In this document: one piece after another, positions 13,852 to 21,516 of the stretch
Layout of the letters: every line of letters begins with the position of its first letter
Numbering within the stretch: position 1 is the stretch's first letter
Made by a program: the position numbers and the translations under genes
The notes under the pieces: model-generated
Seen by the model: only the letters and a program-made list of their open reading frames with translations
The model's database searches: none
Told to the model about the DNA's origin: nothing
Source of the DNA: a virus
Reading direction: 5' to 3' (one strand)
IMG/VR virus record: IMGVR_UViG_3300007734_000469
Span: 1-21,858 of that record
DNA: 21,858 nt

Positions 13852-14649
13852 TTATTGTTTTTCTTTAAATAATGTTATTAAGTCATCTAAATAATCTATA
13901 GCTAAATCTGTGCCATATTTAACTTGAAAATCTGGAGATATTTTATAGTACTCCATTGTTTCTTCTTTGGATTTTTTAAGTAGGGGCAATAAAATATTTA
14001 ATTTATCTTCTATTTTGTCAAAATCTCCTACTCTATTACCTATGAATTGTTTTAATGCTGGTTCTTGTATGTTTAATGAATCAACATATTGTGATTGTTC
14101 TTCTTTTAATTTCTTTTTCCACAAATCTACATGTTCAACAGTTTTAGATTGTTTATGAAGTTTTTTAACATCTACTGGCTTCCATCCTAATTTGTAGTAA
14201 TAAATATTTTGAGCTCCTTTAGCTCCTTTTTTAGGATTGAAAGCATATGGTGTTGCATATTGAGCTCCTTCACCTGGTGTAAAATGACCAGCTCCTGCTC
14301 CTCCTGTTGCGCTCATTTCTTTTAAACGCTTGCGAACAAGTTCTTTAACTTCTTCTTCATTTATAGATTGTAGTGCATTATATTGTTTTGGATAATTACT
14401 ACGAAGATGTGTTCTAAATTGATTCCATACATATCCTAAACCCTTAAATATTTCTCTAAATTTGTCGTCTTTTTTAATTTCATCATGAGTTATAAAAGTT
14501 TTATAATCTTTAATAAGATTTCTAAAAGTTTTAAATATTAAGGTATAATTAGCCTTATACTCAATATCCCAAGATACAGTACCAGTTGTTGGATCTACTT
14601 CTGGTTTAGAAGATTTAAATCCGTCTGTTTCATCGTTACCGTTTTCCAT
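13852..14649 (-). CDS. Conserved phage head or neck protein of unknown function, 265 residues
   Basis: Residues 1-90 include FKTFRNLIKDYKTFITHDEIKKD and GYVWNQFRTHLRSNYP. They are followed by VKELVRKRLKEMSATGGAGAG and HFTPGEGAQYATPYAFNP, a Gly-rich segment typical for a protein found in far-T4 phages between portal and protease. The C-terminal third is helical (YVDSLNIQEPALKQFIGNRV, YGTDLAIDYLDDLITLF). Its start overlaps the upstream gene by 14 bases and the next gene starts one base after its stop. A virion or assembly role is inferred from synteny. No catalytic motif is visible. Confidence 0.65.
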   Translation of the reverse strand: MENGNDETDGFKSSKPEVDPTTGTVSWDIEYKANYTLIFKTFRNLIKDYKTFITHDEIKKDDKFREIFKGLGYVWNQFRTHLRSNYPKQYNALQSINEEEVKELVRKRLKEMSATGGAGAGHFTPGEGAQYATPYAFNPKKGAKGAQNIYYYKLGWKPVDVKKLHKQSKTVEHVDLWKKKLKEEQSQYVDSLNIQEPALKQFIGNRVGDFDKIEDKLNILLPLLKKSKEETMEYYKISPDFQVKYGTDLAIDYLDDLITLFKEKQ

Positions 14650-15499
14650 TAACTTGTTTTAGTTCTTCAAGTAAATCACAATATTGTAATAGGTTTACTA
14701 TATGATCATTAGTAACTTTATCGTTTTTTCCCAATTGATTTAGAAGATTTTTTATAGTTTCTTCCAATTTAATTTTTACAACTTCATTTTTAGTGGTTTT
14801 GTTTAAGACAATAATGTCTTTTTTAATTTCACTAATTGTAATATTGTAGAAATCTTTTAATTTAGATGGATTGTCTACACTGTTGATGTATTCTTTAAGA
14901 ATAGATTTTTTACTAGTACTAAAATCAGAATACTTGTCATTAAATTTATCAAGTAATATTTTGTAAGTTAAAATGCGAGTGTCTTTATCATATTTAGAAA
15001 ATTCTTCAATTATAGTTTCTGTTTTATTTTCTTTTTTAGAAGCAGTAAAAGTTAAATGTTCTAATATAACTAATTTGTTGTCAATAACTTGTTCTGTAGA
15101 AATAGATTTGTTACCGTATGATTCAATTAAAGTGTATAATGATGCTTGAGCTTTGTAGTTGTGAAGTTTGGTTTTGAAGAATTCTTCTAAATTGTAATGT
15201 TCTTTAATTTCTTTAATTAAATTGTATTTTTGTCTTTTAAGAGATGACTTATTTAATTGTTTAGAAGTTTCTAAAACTGTATTTAATATTATGTTGGCTT
15301 TACCTTCTGTTAAGTTAGTGCGCTTTAGTAAACTTTCATACAACTTATATTCGCGACCTAGTTCAGTTTTATTGAAATATTTTTTTAAAATATTGGTGGC
15401 TTTTGAGTCTTTACCTGACAATGTATCTGATGTAATTTGGCGGACTAAAAGTTCAAAAAGGATACCAGTGTTTTTATATTTTGAATGAGAAATTTTCAT
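14636..15499 (-). CDS. Conserved phage protein 'KISHSKYKNTGILFELLVRQ', 287 residues
   Basis: The N-terminus KISHSKYKNTGILFELLVRQ is followed by ITSDTLSG. I know this pattern from proteins of T4-related marine phages that lie directly after the portal gene. The rest is almost all helical and Lys/Glu/Leu-rich. There is no nuclease, ATPase or membrane signature. The position after the portal and before the protease suggests a prohead core or neck role. A GIY-YIG gene is inserted between it and the portal, with only 3 bases before this start. The start is set by that junction. Confidence 0.65.
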   Translation of the reverse strand: MKISHSKYKNTGILFELLVRQITSDTLSGKDSKATNILKKYFNKTELGREYKLYESLLKRTNLTEGKANIILNTVLETSKQLNKSSLKRQKYNLIKEIKEHYNLEEFFKTKLHNYKAQASLYTLIESYGNKSISTEQVIDNKLVILEHLTFTASKKENKTETIIEEFSKYDKDTRILTYKILLDKFNDKYSDFSTSKKSILKEYINSVDNPSKLKDFYNITISEIKKDIIVLNKTTKNEVVKIKLEETIKNLLNQLGKNDKVTNDHIVNLLQYCDLLEELKQVNGKR

Positions 15500-15502
15500 T
15501 AA

Positions 15503-16126
15503 TTATATTTTTATCAATGTTAGATTATTTCTAGTTTTATGAGTCTTTGATGATAGTATATTAGAAATATGACCAGACGACATTTTTAATATTTTAGAGG
15601 CTTCAGTTAGACTATTAAATATAATATCTAATTCAATACATTTTACTTTAATTTTTTTATTATTTGCTGCTTCTTGAATTTTTATAGTATGTTCTTTTGA
15701 TTTTTTTACTCCTAATTTAGAACCTGCTTTTCCTTTTAAATATAAATAATCTCTATTTTCGTGAGATTTTTTCATATTTATTTTAGCTATTATAGATTTT
15801 GGTTTTTGTTTTTTAATTTTAGTTAAATTTGTATCTTTTCTACCCCATTGTCCTTCACCACCATCAGTAAAATTAACTAATATTCCTGTTTCTAAATCTT
15901 TACGACCATAAAATTTTATAAAAAATTTTTCTTTTTTACAAGCTTCTTCCCAAGTTAAATTTTCTAACATAATTTCCACTTTATATCCAATTTTATAAAC
16001 TATATCTTTCCATGAATATGATCTTCCTTTTTTATTATAAGCTCGCATATGTTTTTCATCACTTCCTATACCTATATAAAAAGGTTCATTTTTATCTAAT
16101 CTAATATGTCTATATAAATAAGCCAT
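15503..16126 (-). CDS. GIY-YIG homing endonuclease
   Basis: This 207-residue protein has an N-terminal GIY-YIG domain: MAYLYRHIRL then EPFYIGIG (residues 14-21), HMRAY with the likely catalytic R28, the EEACKKEKFFIKFYG helix with E66, and VNFTDGGEGQWG with N85. A Lys-rich linker with KHTI-type DNA-contact repeats follows, then a C-terminal NUMOD1-like helix-turn-helix (FNSLTEASKILKMSSGHISNIL). The strand YLYRH replaces the usual GIY. It is inserted between portal and the next head gene with 24 and 3 bases of spacing and no intron signs. It has a motif copy that touches the start codon. Confidence 0.88.
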   Translation of the reverse strand: MAYLYRHIRLDKNEPFYIGIGSDEKHMRAYNKKGRSYSWKDIVYKIGYKVEIMLENLTWEEACKKEKFFIKFYGRKDLETGILVNFTDGGEGQWGRKDTNLTKIKKQKPKSIIAKINMKKSHENRDYLYLKGKAGSKLGVKKSKEHTIKIQEAANNKKIKVKCIELDIIFNSLTEASKILKMSSGHISNILSSKTHKTRNNLTLIKI

Positions 16127-16140
16127 TTTGTTATAAATAT
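16127..16140 (-). promoter_or_regulatory. ATATTTATAAYAAA upstream motif, copy 4
   Basis: All 14 positions match (Y = C). The motif ends directly at the ATG of the GIY-YIG gene, with no spacer. If it is a -10-like promoter the transcript would be leaderless or begin inside the gene, so another role (translation, processing) is possible. Confidence 0.4.
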
Positions 16141-16150
16141 ATAAGAATTT

Positions 16151-18013
16151 TTAATCTCGCAATTGAGATTCATCTAAAAGTGATTCCTTTGACTTATCAG
16201 ATTGAAATACTAATTTTTTCTCTATTTCTATTAAAAATTGCTTATTTTTTAAATAAATATTTTCAGTTAATGCTTTGCTGTTGTAACCAGGCTGATCATC
16301 GTTTTTCATATCTTGTTTGCCCAATCTGTCTCTACCAAATACATTTTGTTGTGTGTTGATATTTGACGCTTTTTCTTTAGGTCGGCCTAATGGTATATTT
16401 TCATTGTAACCGCTAGGCACATTTCCTGGATCTGATGTTAGACGAGATTTACCATATAGTGAAGCTAAATCATGTGGTGTACCGTAAGATTTGCCAGTTT
16501 CTAATGGATCATTTCCTTCTTCAGTTAATTGACCTAGTCTAAATTTACGTTTAGCATCTTGGTTAATAAGTTCTCTATACTCGTCAAATTGATCTTCACT
16601 AAAGTGGAAAATGTTATGGTAAATCCAATCTGTAGGCAACAATTGGGCATCCATAATTTCTTTAGCTAATGAAACTTTTTCCTTCATTAATGCAATCCTT
16701 TCTTGATCATATATAATAGATGGAGTAGTTAGTGAAAGTTCAAAATTAGTTAATGTTTCACCTCTGTATCCCTGAGTGTATAAATGTACCAATGCTATTT
16801 TTTGCAATTCAGACAATATAATGCGTTGTAATCTATCAATTGTGCGAGCAAATCGAATGTCCTCAGCAGCTAATGTTGCTTTACCTGACAAATCTTTCTC
16901 ATATCCCATAAAGGCTTTAGGAACTTTAAGAGCAGCAAATAATTTATCTCTTAAGTAAATTACATCTTCCATTCCTGTGTAGTCTAAACCTTTGGTGGTT
17001 TCTATTTTTGTTGATGTATCATTTCCTCTAATTGGAATGTAAAAATCCTCCAACATGTTTTGCATGTTGTATTTTAAGTTATATTCACCTGTATTTTGAT
17101 CAATGTAAGGAGTTTTTTTCATTGTGCTAATCGTCTTCTTCATAAAGTTTTCTACTTCATTAGGAGGAATAGCACCAACATTAATGTAAAAAATACGTTT
17201 TTCAGGAGCTCTAGATATTCTATGAATTAACATAGCATCTTCCATCAATGAATATTGCTTAAATAATTTACGAGCTGGTTCAATGTATGAACGACCATAA
17301 GGTAAATAATTTACATCTGTTAGTAATCTAAAATGAGATATTTCATAATTGTCAAAATATATTCCTGCTGCATCTTTATTTGTTTGATTTGGAGCAGAAT
17401 ATGTTCCTCCATTAGCATAACCATCCATGTTAAATTTAAATCTTATTGCTGATGGATTTTCTGTGTCGTATCCTTCTTGACGTTCAATGTGATAGGCATT
17501 GTATGGTATGATATTGTACACCCCAAATTTTTCAGAAATTTCTAATTTTAAAAAGAAATCTCCATATTTACACATTTGTCTAACCCAAGACCATAAGTTA
17601 AATTCAATGTTTAAAACATCATAAAATAAATTATACAATATTTTTTGAACATCTTCATCTGAGCTGCGAATTTGCAATACTTCACCCATTTCACTTTTTA
17701 AAGAACATTCATCAGACACAATGTCTAAAGCAGAGGCAATGATAGCATCTGTGTCCATAACATCATAGTCTGAGTATAGTTGAGTTCTTAAATATTGATA
17801 GTTAGCATTTAGTTGTTGTCCAAAAAGTGAAGTGCTGCTGTTGGATGAATAAATTCTATCGTATCTATCAATTAAAGAATTTGTTTCATATTTTCCACTT
17901 CTTTGAATTGAGTCAATGTCAATTACTTTAATTTGATTGCCACCTTCATTACGTATGATAACATCCGTTGAAAATAGTCTTTTTAGTCTGGTAAATACAC
18001 TGGTGTCTGCCAT
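16151..18013 (-). CDS. Portal protein, T4 gp20-like
   Basis: This is a 620-residue protein, longer than T4 gp20 (524). Diagnostic regions are MDTDAIIASALDIVSDECSL (residues 86-105), NLWSWVRQMCKYGDFFLKLEI, FRLLTDVNYLPYGRSYIEPARK, LMEDAMLIHRISRAPEKRIFYI, DFYIPIRGNDTSTKIETTKG and VPKAFMGYEKDLSGKATLA. These follow the gp20 order. The portal is the dodecameric ring at one head vertex through which the terminase packs DNA, and it starts prohead assembly. The extra length lies at the C-terminus, which is polar and rich in Gly, Asn and Lys and ends SKESLLDESQLRD. It starts 15 bases after the terminase stop, with an A-rich leader. Confidence 0.93.
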   Translation of the reverse strand: MADTSVFTRLKRLFSTDVIIRNEGGNQIKVIDIDSIQRSGKYETNSLIDRYDRIYSSNSSTSLFGQQLNANYQYLRTQLYSDYDVMDTDAIIASALDIVSDECSLKSEMGEVLQIRSSDEDVQKILYNLFYDVLNIEFNLWSWVRQMCKYGDFFLKLEISEKFGVYNIIPYNAYHIERQEGYDTENPSAIRFKFNMDGYANGGTYSAPNQTNKDAAGIYFDNYEISHFRLLTDVNYLPYGRSYIEPARKLFKQYSLMEDAMLIHRISRAPEKRIFYINVGAIPPNEVENFMKKTISTMKKTPYIDQNTGEYNLKYNMQNMLEDFYIPIRGNDTSTKIETTKGLDYTGMEDVIYLRDKLFAALKVPKAFMGYEKDLSGKATLAAEDIRFARTIDRLQRIILSELQKIALVHLYTQGYRGETLTNFELSLTTPSIIYDQERIALMKEKVSLAKEIMDAQLLPTDWIYHNIFHFSEDQFDEYRELINQDAKRKFRLGQLTEEGNDPLETGKSYGTPHDLASLYGKSRLTSDPGNVPSGYNENIPLGRPKEKASNINTQQNVFGRDRLGKQDMKNDDQPGYNSKALTENIYLKNKQFLIEIEKKLVFQSDKSKESLLDESQLRD

Positions 18014-18028
18014 AGTTTTTGTTTTTAT

Positions 18029-19603
18029 TTAGTCAAGTAACCAACTAATGTCTTCACTTTCTCCATTTACTTTAAAAGCATATGGATTATCTACTCCAGA
18101 AGCAAAATATGCTCCTTGATAGTCAGCTGGTCTTTGAATGCCGTTTAATGTTGCTTTAGTTAATTCTATTCCTTGTTGTTTATATTTTAATGCTGTGTCT
18201 CTAACAAACATAGCAATGTTAAAAGACATAATTAAATCATCATTATATCCTGACTGTGCTTCTGCTCTTCCATTTTTCCAAATGAATATTTTCATTTCTT
18301 CTATTAAACGTTTTGAACGAATAATGACACTATGATCTCCTAAATATTCTCTTCCTTTGTTAATGGCTAAAGGACGTGTTCTTAAAGACATTGTAAAACC
18401 AGGAATCATGCTGGCATTATTTTCATATTTAGTAAAATATGAATCAGCTGTTATAACATTACTTTTAGGTGAAAAGTATAAATTTCTATATTCTCTTTCT
18501 TGAATTGCGTCTAATGTAGCCCAGCCTATGTTGTTATTTTCTACTACCAACAATGCTTCATTGTACTCTGTAGCAATGCCTACTAACATGTAACCAAATT
18601 CTTTTGGTGACAATTGACTTTTATATTCAGCCACTTGAGCATTTGTTTCTAAGTCAAATATGTGAAAGGCTGAATAGTCTTTTCCATCTCCTCTAGCCAC
18701 ATCTGCTACCACCATGTAATTTCTTGAATAGTCTGGTGACTCCCATATCCATAAATTTTTATCTACCCCTCTCCTTTCCATAGGTTCTACTACATGAGTA
18801 GCTAAGTAATATTCTAAATGTTCAGGATAAAAAACAATGTCTCCAGATGTAGAAAAGTCACAGTCACACTCTTGTGCTGCTAGTCTAGGATCTCCTAATT
18901 CTATATCTTGTTTGTCTCTCCAAGCTTGATCTCGTTCAGGATGAACATACCAAGGCAATTTAATTGGTAAAAAGCTGTCATTTTCATTAGATTCTGCTCT
19001 AACCCAGGTTTTATGAAACCAATTACCTGTGCCAAATGGAGTTGACAATACAATTGCTCCTCCACCTGTTGCTAAGGTTTGTTGTGCTGAAGCCCAAATT
19101 GGTTCTATATTTTCAATAAAGGCTGCCTCATCTATAATCAGTAAAGACACAGCTTCAGATCGACCAGCGTCACTCGCTGCTGAAGTTGCTTTAATTTGAG
19201 AGCCGTTGTTTAATTTTAAAGTTAACTTGTTGTTTTCATCTGCTGGTATTTTAAGCCAAGAAGGTAAATTGTCAAACATGAATTTTGTTTTAGTTACCAT
19301 GTTTTTAGCTGTGTCTTGCTTGGTAGCTATACATAAAATGTTTTTGTCTTTGTGAAAGAGCATTAGCCATAGAGAATATCCTGCTGCTAATGTTGAAATA
19401 CCTAACTGTCTAGATTTTAAAACTATTGAAAATGGATTGTTTTGCCATAAATTTAACACTTTAGATTGAAATGGATATAAATTGAAAATAATACGTCCAC
19501 GTTGAGGATGTTGAATGTTACAGTACTTGCGCATAAAGTGGGAAGGATCCTGCGCACATTTAATGTATTCTTCTCTTATTATATCTTTTAATTCTTGCGA
19601 CAT
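18029..19603 (-). CDS. terL: Terminase large subunit, T4 gp17-like
   Basis: This 524-residue protein has an ATPase with an adenine-contact region (YPFQSKVL, 43-50) and a variant Walker A SRQLGIST (64-71). The Walker B is LLIIDEA (154-160, catalytic E159) and the coupling motif is STPFGTGNWF (187-196). The nuclease domain has VVADVARGDGKDYSAF with D301, LLVVENNNIGW in the middle and YNDDLIMSFNIAM near the end, giving the three acidic sites of the RNase H fold. It packs DNA into the prohead and cuts the concatemer. T4 gp17 is 610 residues; this form lacks part of the N- and C-terminal extensions. The start ATG is one base before the stop of the upstream gene, and the portal follows. Confidence 0.95.
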   Translation of the reverse strand: MSQELKDIIREEYIKCAQDPSHFMRKYCNIQHPQRGRIIFNLYPFQSKVLNLWQNNPFSIVLKSRQLGISTLAAGYSLWLMLFHKDKNILCIATKQDTAKNMVTKTKFMFDNLPSWLKIPADENNKLTLKLNNGSQIKATSAASDAGRSEAVSLLIIDEAAFIENIEPIWASAQQTLATGGGAIVLSTPFGTGNWFHKTWVRAESNENDSFLPIKLPWYVHPERDQAWRDKQDIELGDPRLAAQECDCDFSTSGDIVFYPEHLEYYLATHVVEPMERRGVDKNLWIWESPDYSRNYMVVADVARGDGKDYSAFHIFDLETNAQVAEYKSQLSPKEFGYMLVGIATEYNEALLVVENNNIGWATLDAIQEREYRNLYFSPKSNVITADSYFTKYENNASMIPGFTMSLRTRPLAINKGREYLGDHSVIIRSKRLIEEMKIFIWKNGRAEAQSGYNDDLIMSFNIAMFVRDTALKYKQQGIELTKATLNGIQRPADYQGAYFASGVDNPYAFKVNGESEDISWLLD

Positions 19604-20197
19604 TTATTTTTTTCCTATTTTCCAATATATTCTTAAACTTATGTTAGGTTGTAAATTTCCATTTACGCCTACACCTAATCCATAAACACTTTTCTTTTTA
19701 GTTCTTAATAAAAATTCAGGTCCAAAGTAATTTATGCCTGTGTTGCTTCCTACTAATCCTACACCTGTGTAAAACTCATTTTTATTTTTAATGACTGTGT
19801 TGTTTATAGTTACTGTAGGAAATTTTATAGTGTATTTTATGTTTCTAGACAGCAGTTTATTTTTAAATATTATGTCATTTATGTAAAGACTTAATGTGTC
19901 ATTTTTAAGTGAATCATTGTAAACATATTTTGAATTGTAGTCATTTACAACAAACACTGTGTCTATTATTATCTCTGACATATCATGGATGTATTTTATT
20001 TTAGTTGTGTATTTTGGAATGTATGTTGCAACTTCTTTAGTAACAGTATGATAAACAGTGTCTATTGTTGTTATAGTATCATTGTTAGGAGATGTGGTGG
20101 TATTTTTACCACCTCCACATTTTTGCAATAAAATTACAATAACCAATATGACAATGATTATGAAATAAAATTTGTTTTTATTTTCAGACCAGTTCAT
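19604..20197 (-). CDS. Membrane-anchored protein with a beta-rich C-terminus
   Basis: This 197-residue protein starts with a short polar segment and one membrane helix (FYFIIIVILVIVILL, residues 10-24) followed by KCGGG. The Cys at 27 is not in a good lipobox. The next region is Thr/Asp/Tyr-rich with likely beta strands. The C-terminal 57 residues (FYTGVGLVGSNTGINYFGPE, VYGLGVGVNGNLQPNISLRI) have the Gly/aromatic pattern of a beta-hairpin or small barrel. It could be exposed in the periplasm. Similar membrane proteins occur in Bacteroidota phages; lysis (spanin-like) or superinfection exclusion are open options. It lies in a close array between the winged-helix gene and terL. Confidence 0.6.
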   Translation of the reverse strand: MNWSENKNKFYFIIIVILVIVILLQKCGGGKNTTTSPNNDTITTIDTVYHTVTKEVATYIPKYTTKIKYIHDMSEIIIDTVFVVNDYNSKYVYNDSLKNDTLSLYINDIIFKNKLLSRNIKYTIKFPTVTINNTVIKNKNEFYTGVGLVGSNTGINYFGPEFLLRTKKKSVYGLGVGVNGNLQPNISLRIYWKIGKK

Positions 20198-20209
20198 TTT
20201 TTTTATTAA

Positions 20210-21316
20210 TTAAAGACGTTTAAGTATAGCGTCCTTTTCAGAAGTTGAAAAACCGTTATCTTTATTGTTTATAAAAGATTTTAAAGCTGCTATTTTCTTT
20301 ACTTTTTCATCTCCTTTTAACTTCTTTATTTTTCCTATAATTGTGTCAACTAATTCTTTATTTTTATTTTTCTTAATGATTTTTTCATCAGATTTTTTAG
20401 TTTCTTTGTCGTTAACTTTTTTAGCTCCTTTATATGCTTTATTGTCTTCATCTTCATCACTGTCAGTTGGTTCTTTTTCTTCTGCTTTTTCCTCATCACC
20501 CTCTTCATCAGTTTTATCAGTTATAAAGAAATCTGATCCTGGAGTTGTAGTTTCTGGCTCTTCTGCTTCAGGTTCTTCCATTTCTGGTTCTTCTGTAGTT
20601 CTAGTTAAAGATATAGCTCCTATACTTTTAAGTTCTTGAATTAAAGGATTTATGTTTGCTGATGCTTTTTTTCCTACTTTTTCAGTTAATGATTTGATTG
20701 ATATGCCTTCTTCTCCTGCCTCTTCTACTGCGTTCAATAATTCACCAATCCAACTGTTTGCATATAAGTTTTTAGCAGCTGTAAATTTTTCTTGGTTGTC
20801 TACTTTAAGATTGTTAGCTTTACGAGCCATTTCTTCAAGTTCAGCTTCAGCTAATGAAGATTCAGGTTTACTTAATTCACTTTTTTTCTTGTTTAAAGCT
20901 ACTATTTTTTTATCTATAGCTACTTTTTCAGCAGTTTGTGCTGCTACATCAGCGGCCATATCTTCATTCACTGACAATTCACTTATAATTTCTTCGCGAA
21001 TATAATTGTATAGTTCTTTACGTTTCATGTTTGTAGTAGATTTATTTTCTTTAATATTTTGTTCTATTTCTAAAATTATTTGTAATATATTTTTAAGAGA
21101 AGTTAATCGTTTAATTGTTTCATCTTCATTTATATTTAACTTTCCATCAAATAAGTCATCAATTATATTTATTTTACTTTTATTAAAAATATCTAATAAT
21201 TGATTTAAAATTATTAATTTATCAATATCAATGGTTTGTTTATTATTTTCTACTTTACTTTGTAAATCCTCTATATCTTTTTGGAGAGATTTTATTATTT
21301 TAAATTTCTCTTCCAT
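20210..21316 (-). CDS. Coiled-coil, winged-helix and acidic-linker protein
   Basis: This is a 368-residue protein as read from ATG at 21316. Residues 1-96 are a coiled-coil-like extension. Residues 97-115 (MKRKELYNYIREEIISELS) repeat the N-terminus of the gene upstream, so an alternative start is 21028. Residues 155-240 contain LEEMARKANNLKVDNQEKF and GISIKSLTEKVGKKASANIN then PLIQELKSIGAISL, a likely winged helix. Residues 241-300 are acidic and 300-368 are Lys-rich and helical. It overlaps the 64-residue gene by 17 bases and lies two genes before terL. By position it could be the terminase small subunit equivalent or another DNA-binding packaging factor. That is inference only. Confidence 0.6.
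   Translation of the reverse strand: MEEKFKIIKSLQKDIEDLQSKVENNKQTIDIDKLIILNQLLDIFNKSKINIIDDLFDGKLNINEDETIKRLTSLKNILQIILEIEQNIKENKSTTNMKRKELYNYIREEIISELSVNEDMAADVAAQTAEKVAIDKKIVALNKKKSELSKPESSLAEAELEEMARKANNLKVDNQEKFTAAKNLYANSWIGELLNAVEEAGEEGISIKSLTEKVGKKASANINPLIQELKSIGAISLTRTTEEPEMEEPEAEEPETTTPGSDFFITDKTDEEGDEEKAEEKEPTDSDEDEDNKAYKGAKKVNDKETKKSDEKIIKKNKNKELVDTIIGKIKKLKGDEKVKKIAALKSFINNKDNGFSTSEKDAILKRL
20983..21030. repeat. 48-bp leader repeat, copy A (44 of 48 identical to copy B)
   Basis: It codes for MKRKELYNYIREEII at the internal Met 97 of the winged-helix protein. The partner at 21449-21496 differs at four positions. The offset is 466 bp, not a multiple of three. Confidence 0.8.
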
Positions 21317-21494
21317 AAGATTTTATAAATTGTTTACCTAATTCAATCATTTTATCTAAATTTTTATTATATTCATCCCATGTTTTTTGACGAATTTGAA
21401 TTTCTACTTCAGATAAAGTTTTTTTAGATTTTTGTTTTGGTAGTTCATTTATAATTTCTTCGCGGATGTACTTGTATAGTTGTTTACGTTTCAT
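21300..21494 (-). CDS. Small 'MKRK-LY-YIREEI' protein, 64 residues
   Basis: It begins MKRKQLYKYIREEIINELPK and continues with a Lys/Glu-rich helix (WDEYNKNLDKMIELGKQFIK). The first 18 residues are nearly the same as residues 97-114 of the next gene. The start has a full motif copy 8 bases upstream. It overlaps the following gene by 17 bases. It may be a duplicated 5' end with a new 3' part, or a small independent gene. The function is unknown. Confidence 0.5.
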   Translation of the reverse strand: MKRKQLYKYIREEIINELPKQKSKKTLSEVEIQIRQKTWDEYNKNLDKMIELGKQFIKSYGREI

Positions 21495-21496
21495 GT
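21449..21496. repeat. 48-bp leader repeat, copy B
   Basis: This is the partner of 20983-21030. It covers the start codon and first 15 codons of the 64-residue gene. The similarity fades right after both ends, which suggests duplication of a gene start. Confidence 0.8.
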
Positions 21497-21502
21497 TAAA
21501 TT

Positions 21503-21516
21503 TTTGTTATAAATAT
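21503..21516 (-). promoter_or_regulatory. ATATTTATAAYAAA upstream motif, copy 5
   Basis: All 14 positions match (Y = C), 8 bases before the start at 21494. It overlaps the last base of the kinase stop codon by one position. Confidence 0.4.

Noticed and set aside
6494-16126. Group I introns or inteins associated with the endonucleases
   Set aside because: Neighbouring genes are complete and uninterrupted and the nucleases stand in the gaps between genes.
91-16140. TATAAATA octamers read on the plus strand as T4 late promoters
   Set aside because: They would drive transcription away from every gene. The consistent position just before minus-strand starts favours the reverse reading as the functional one.
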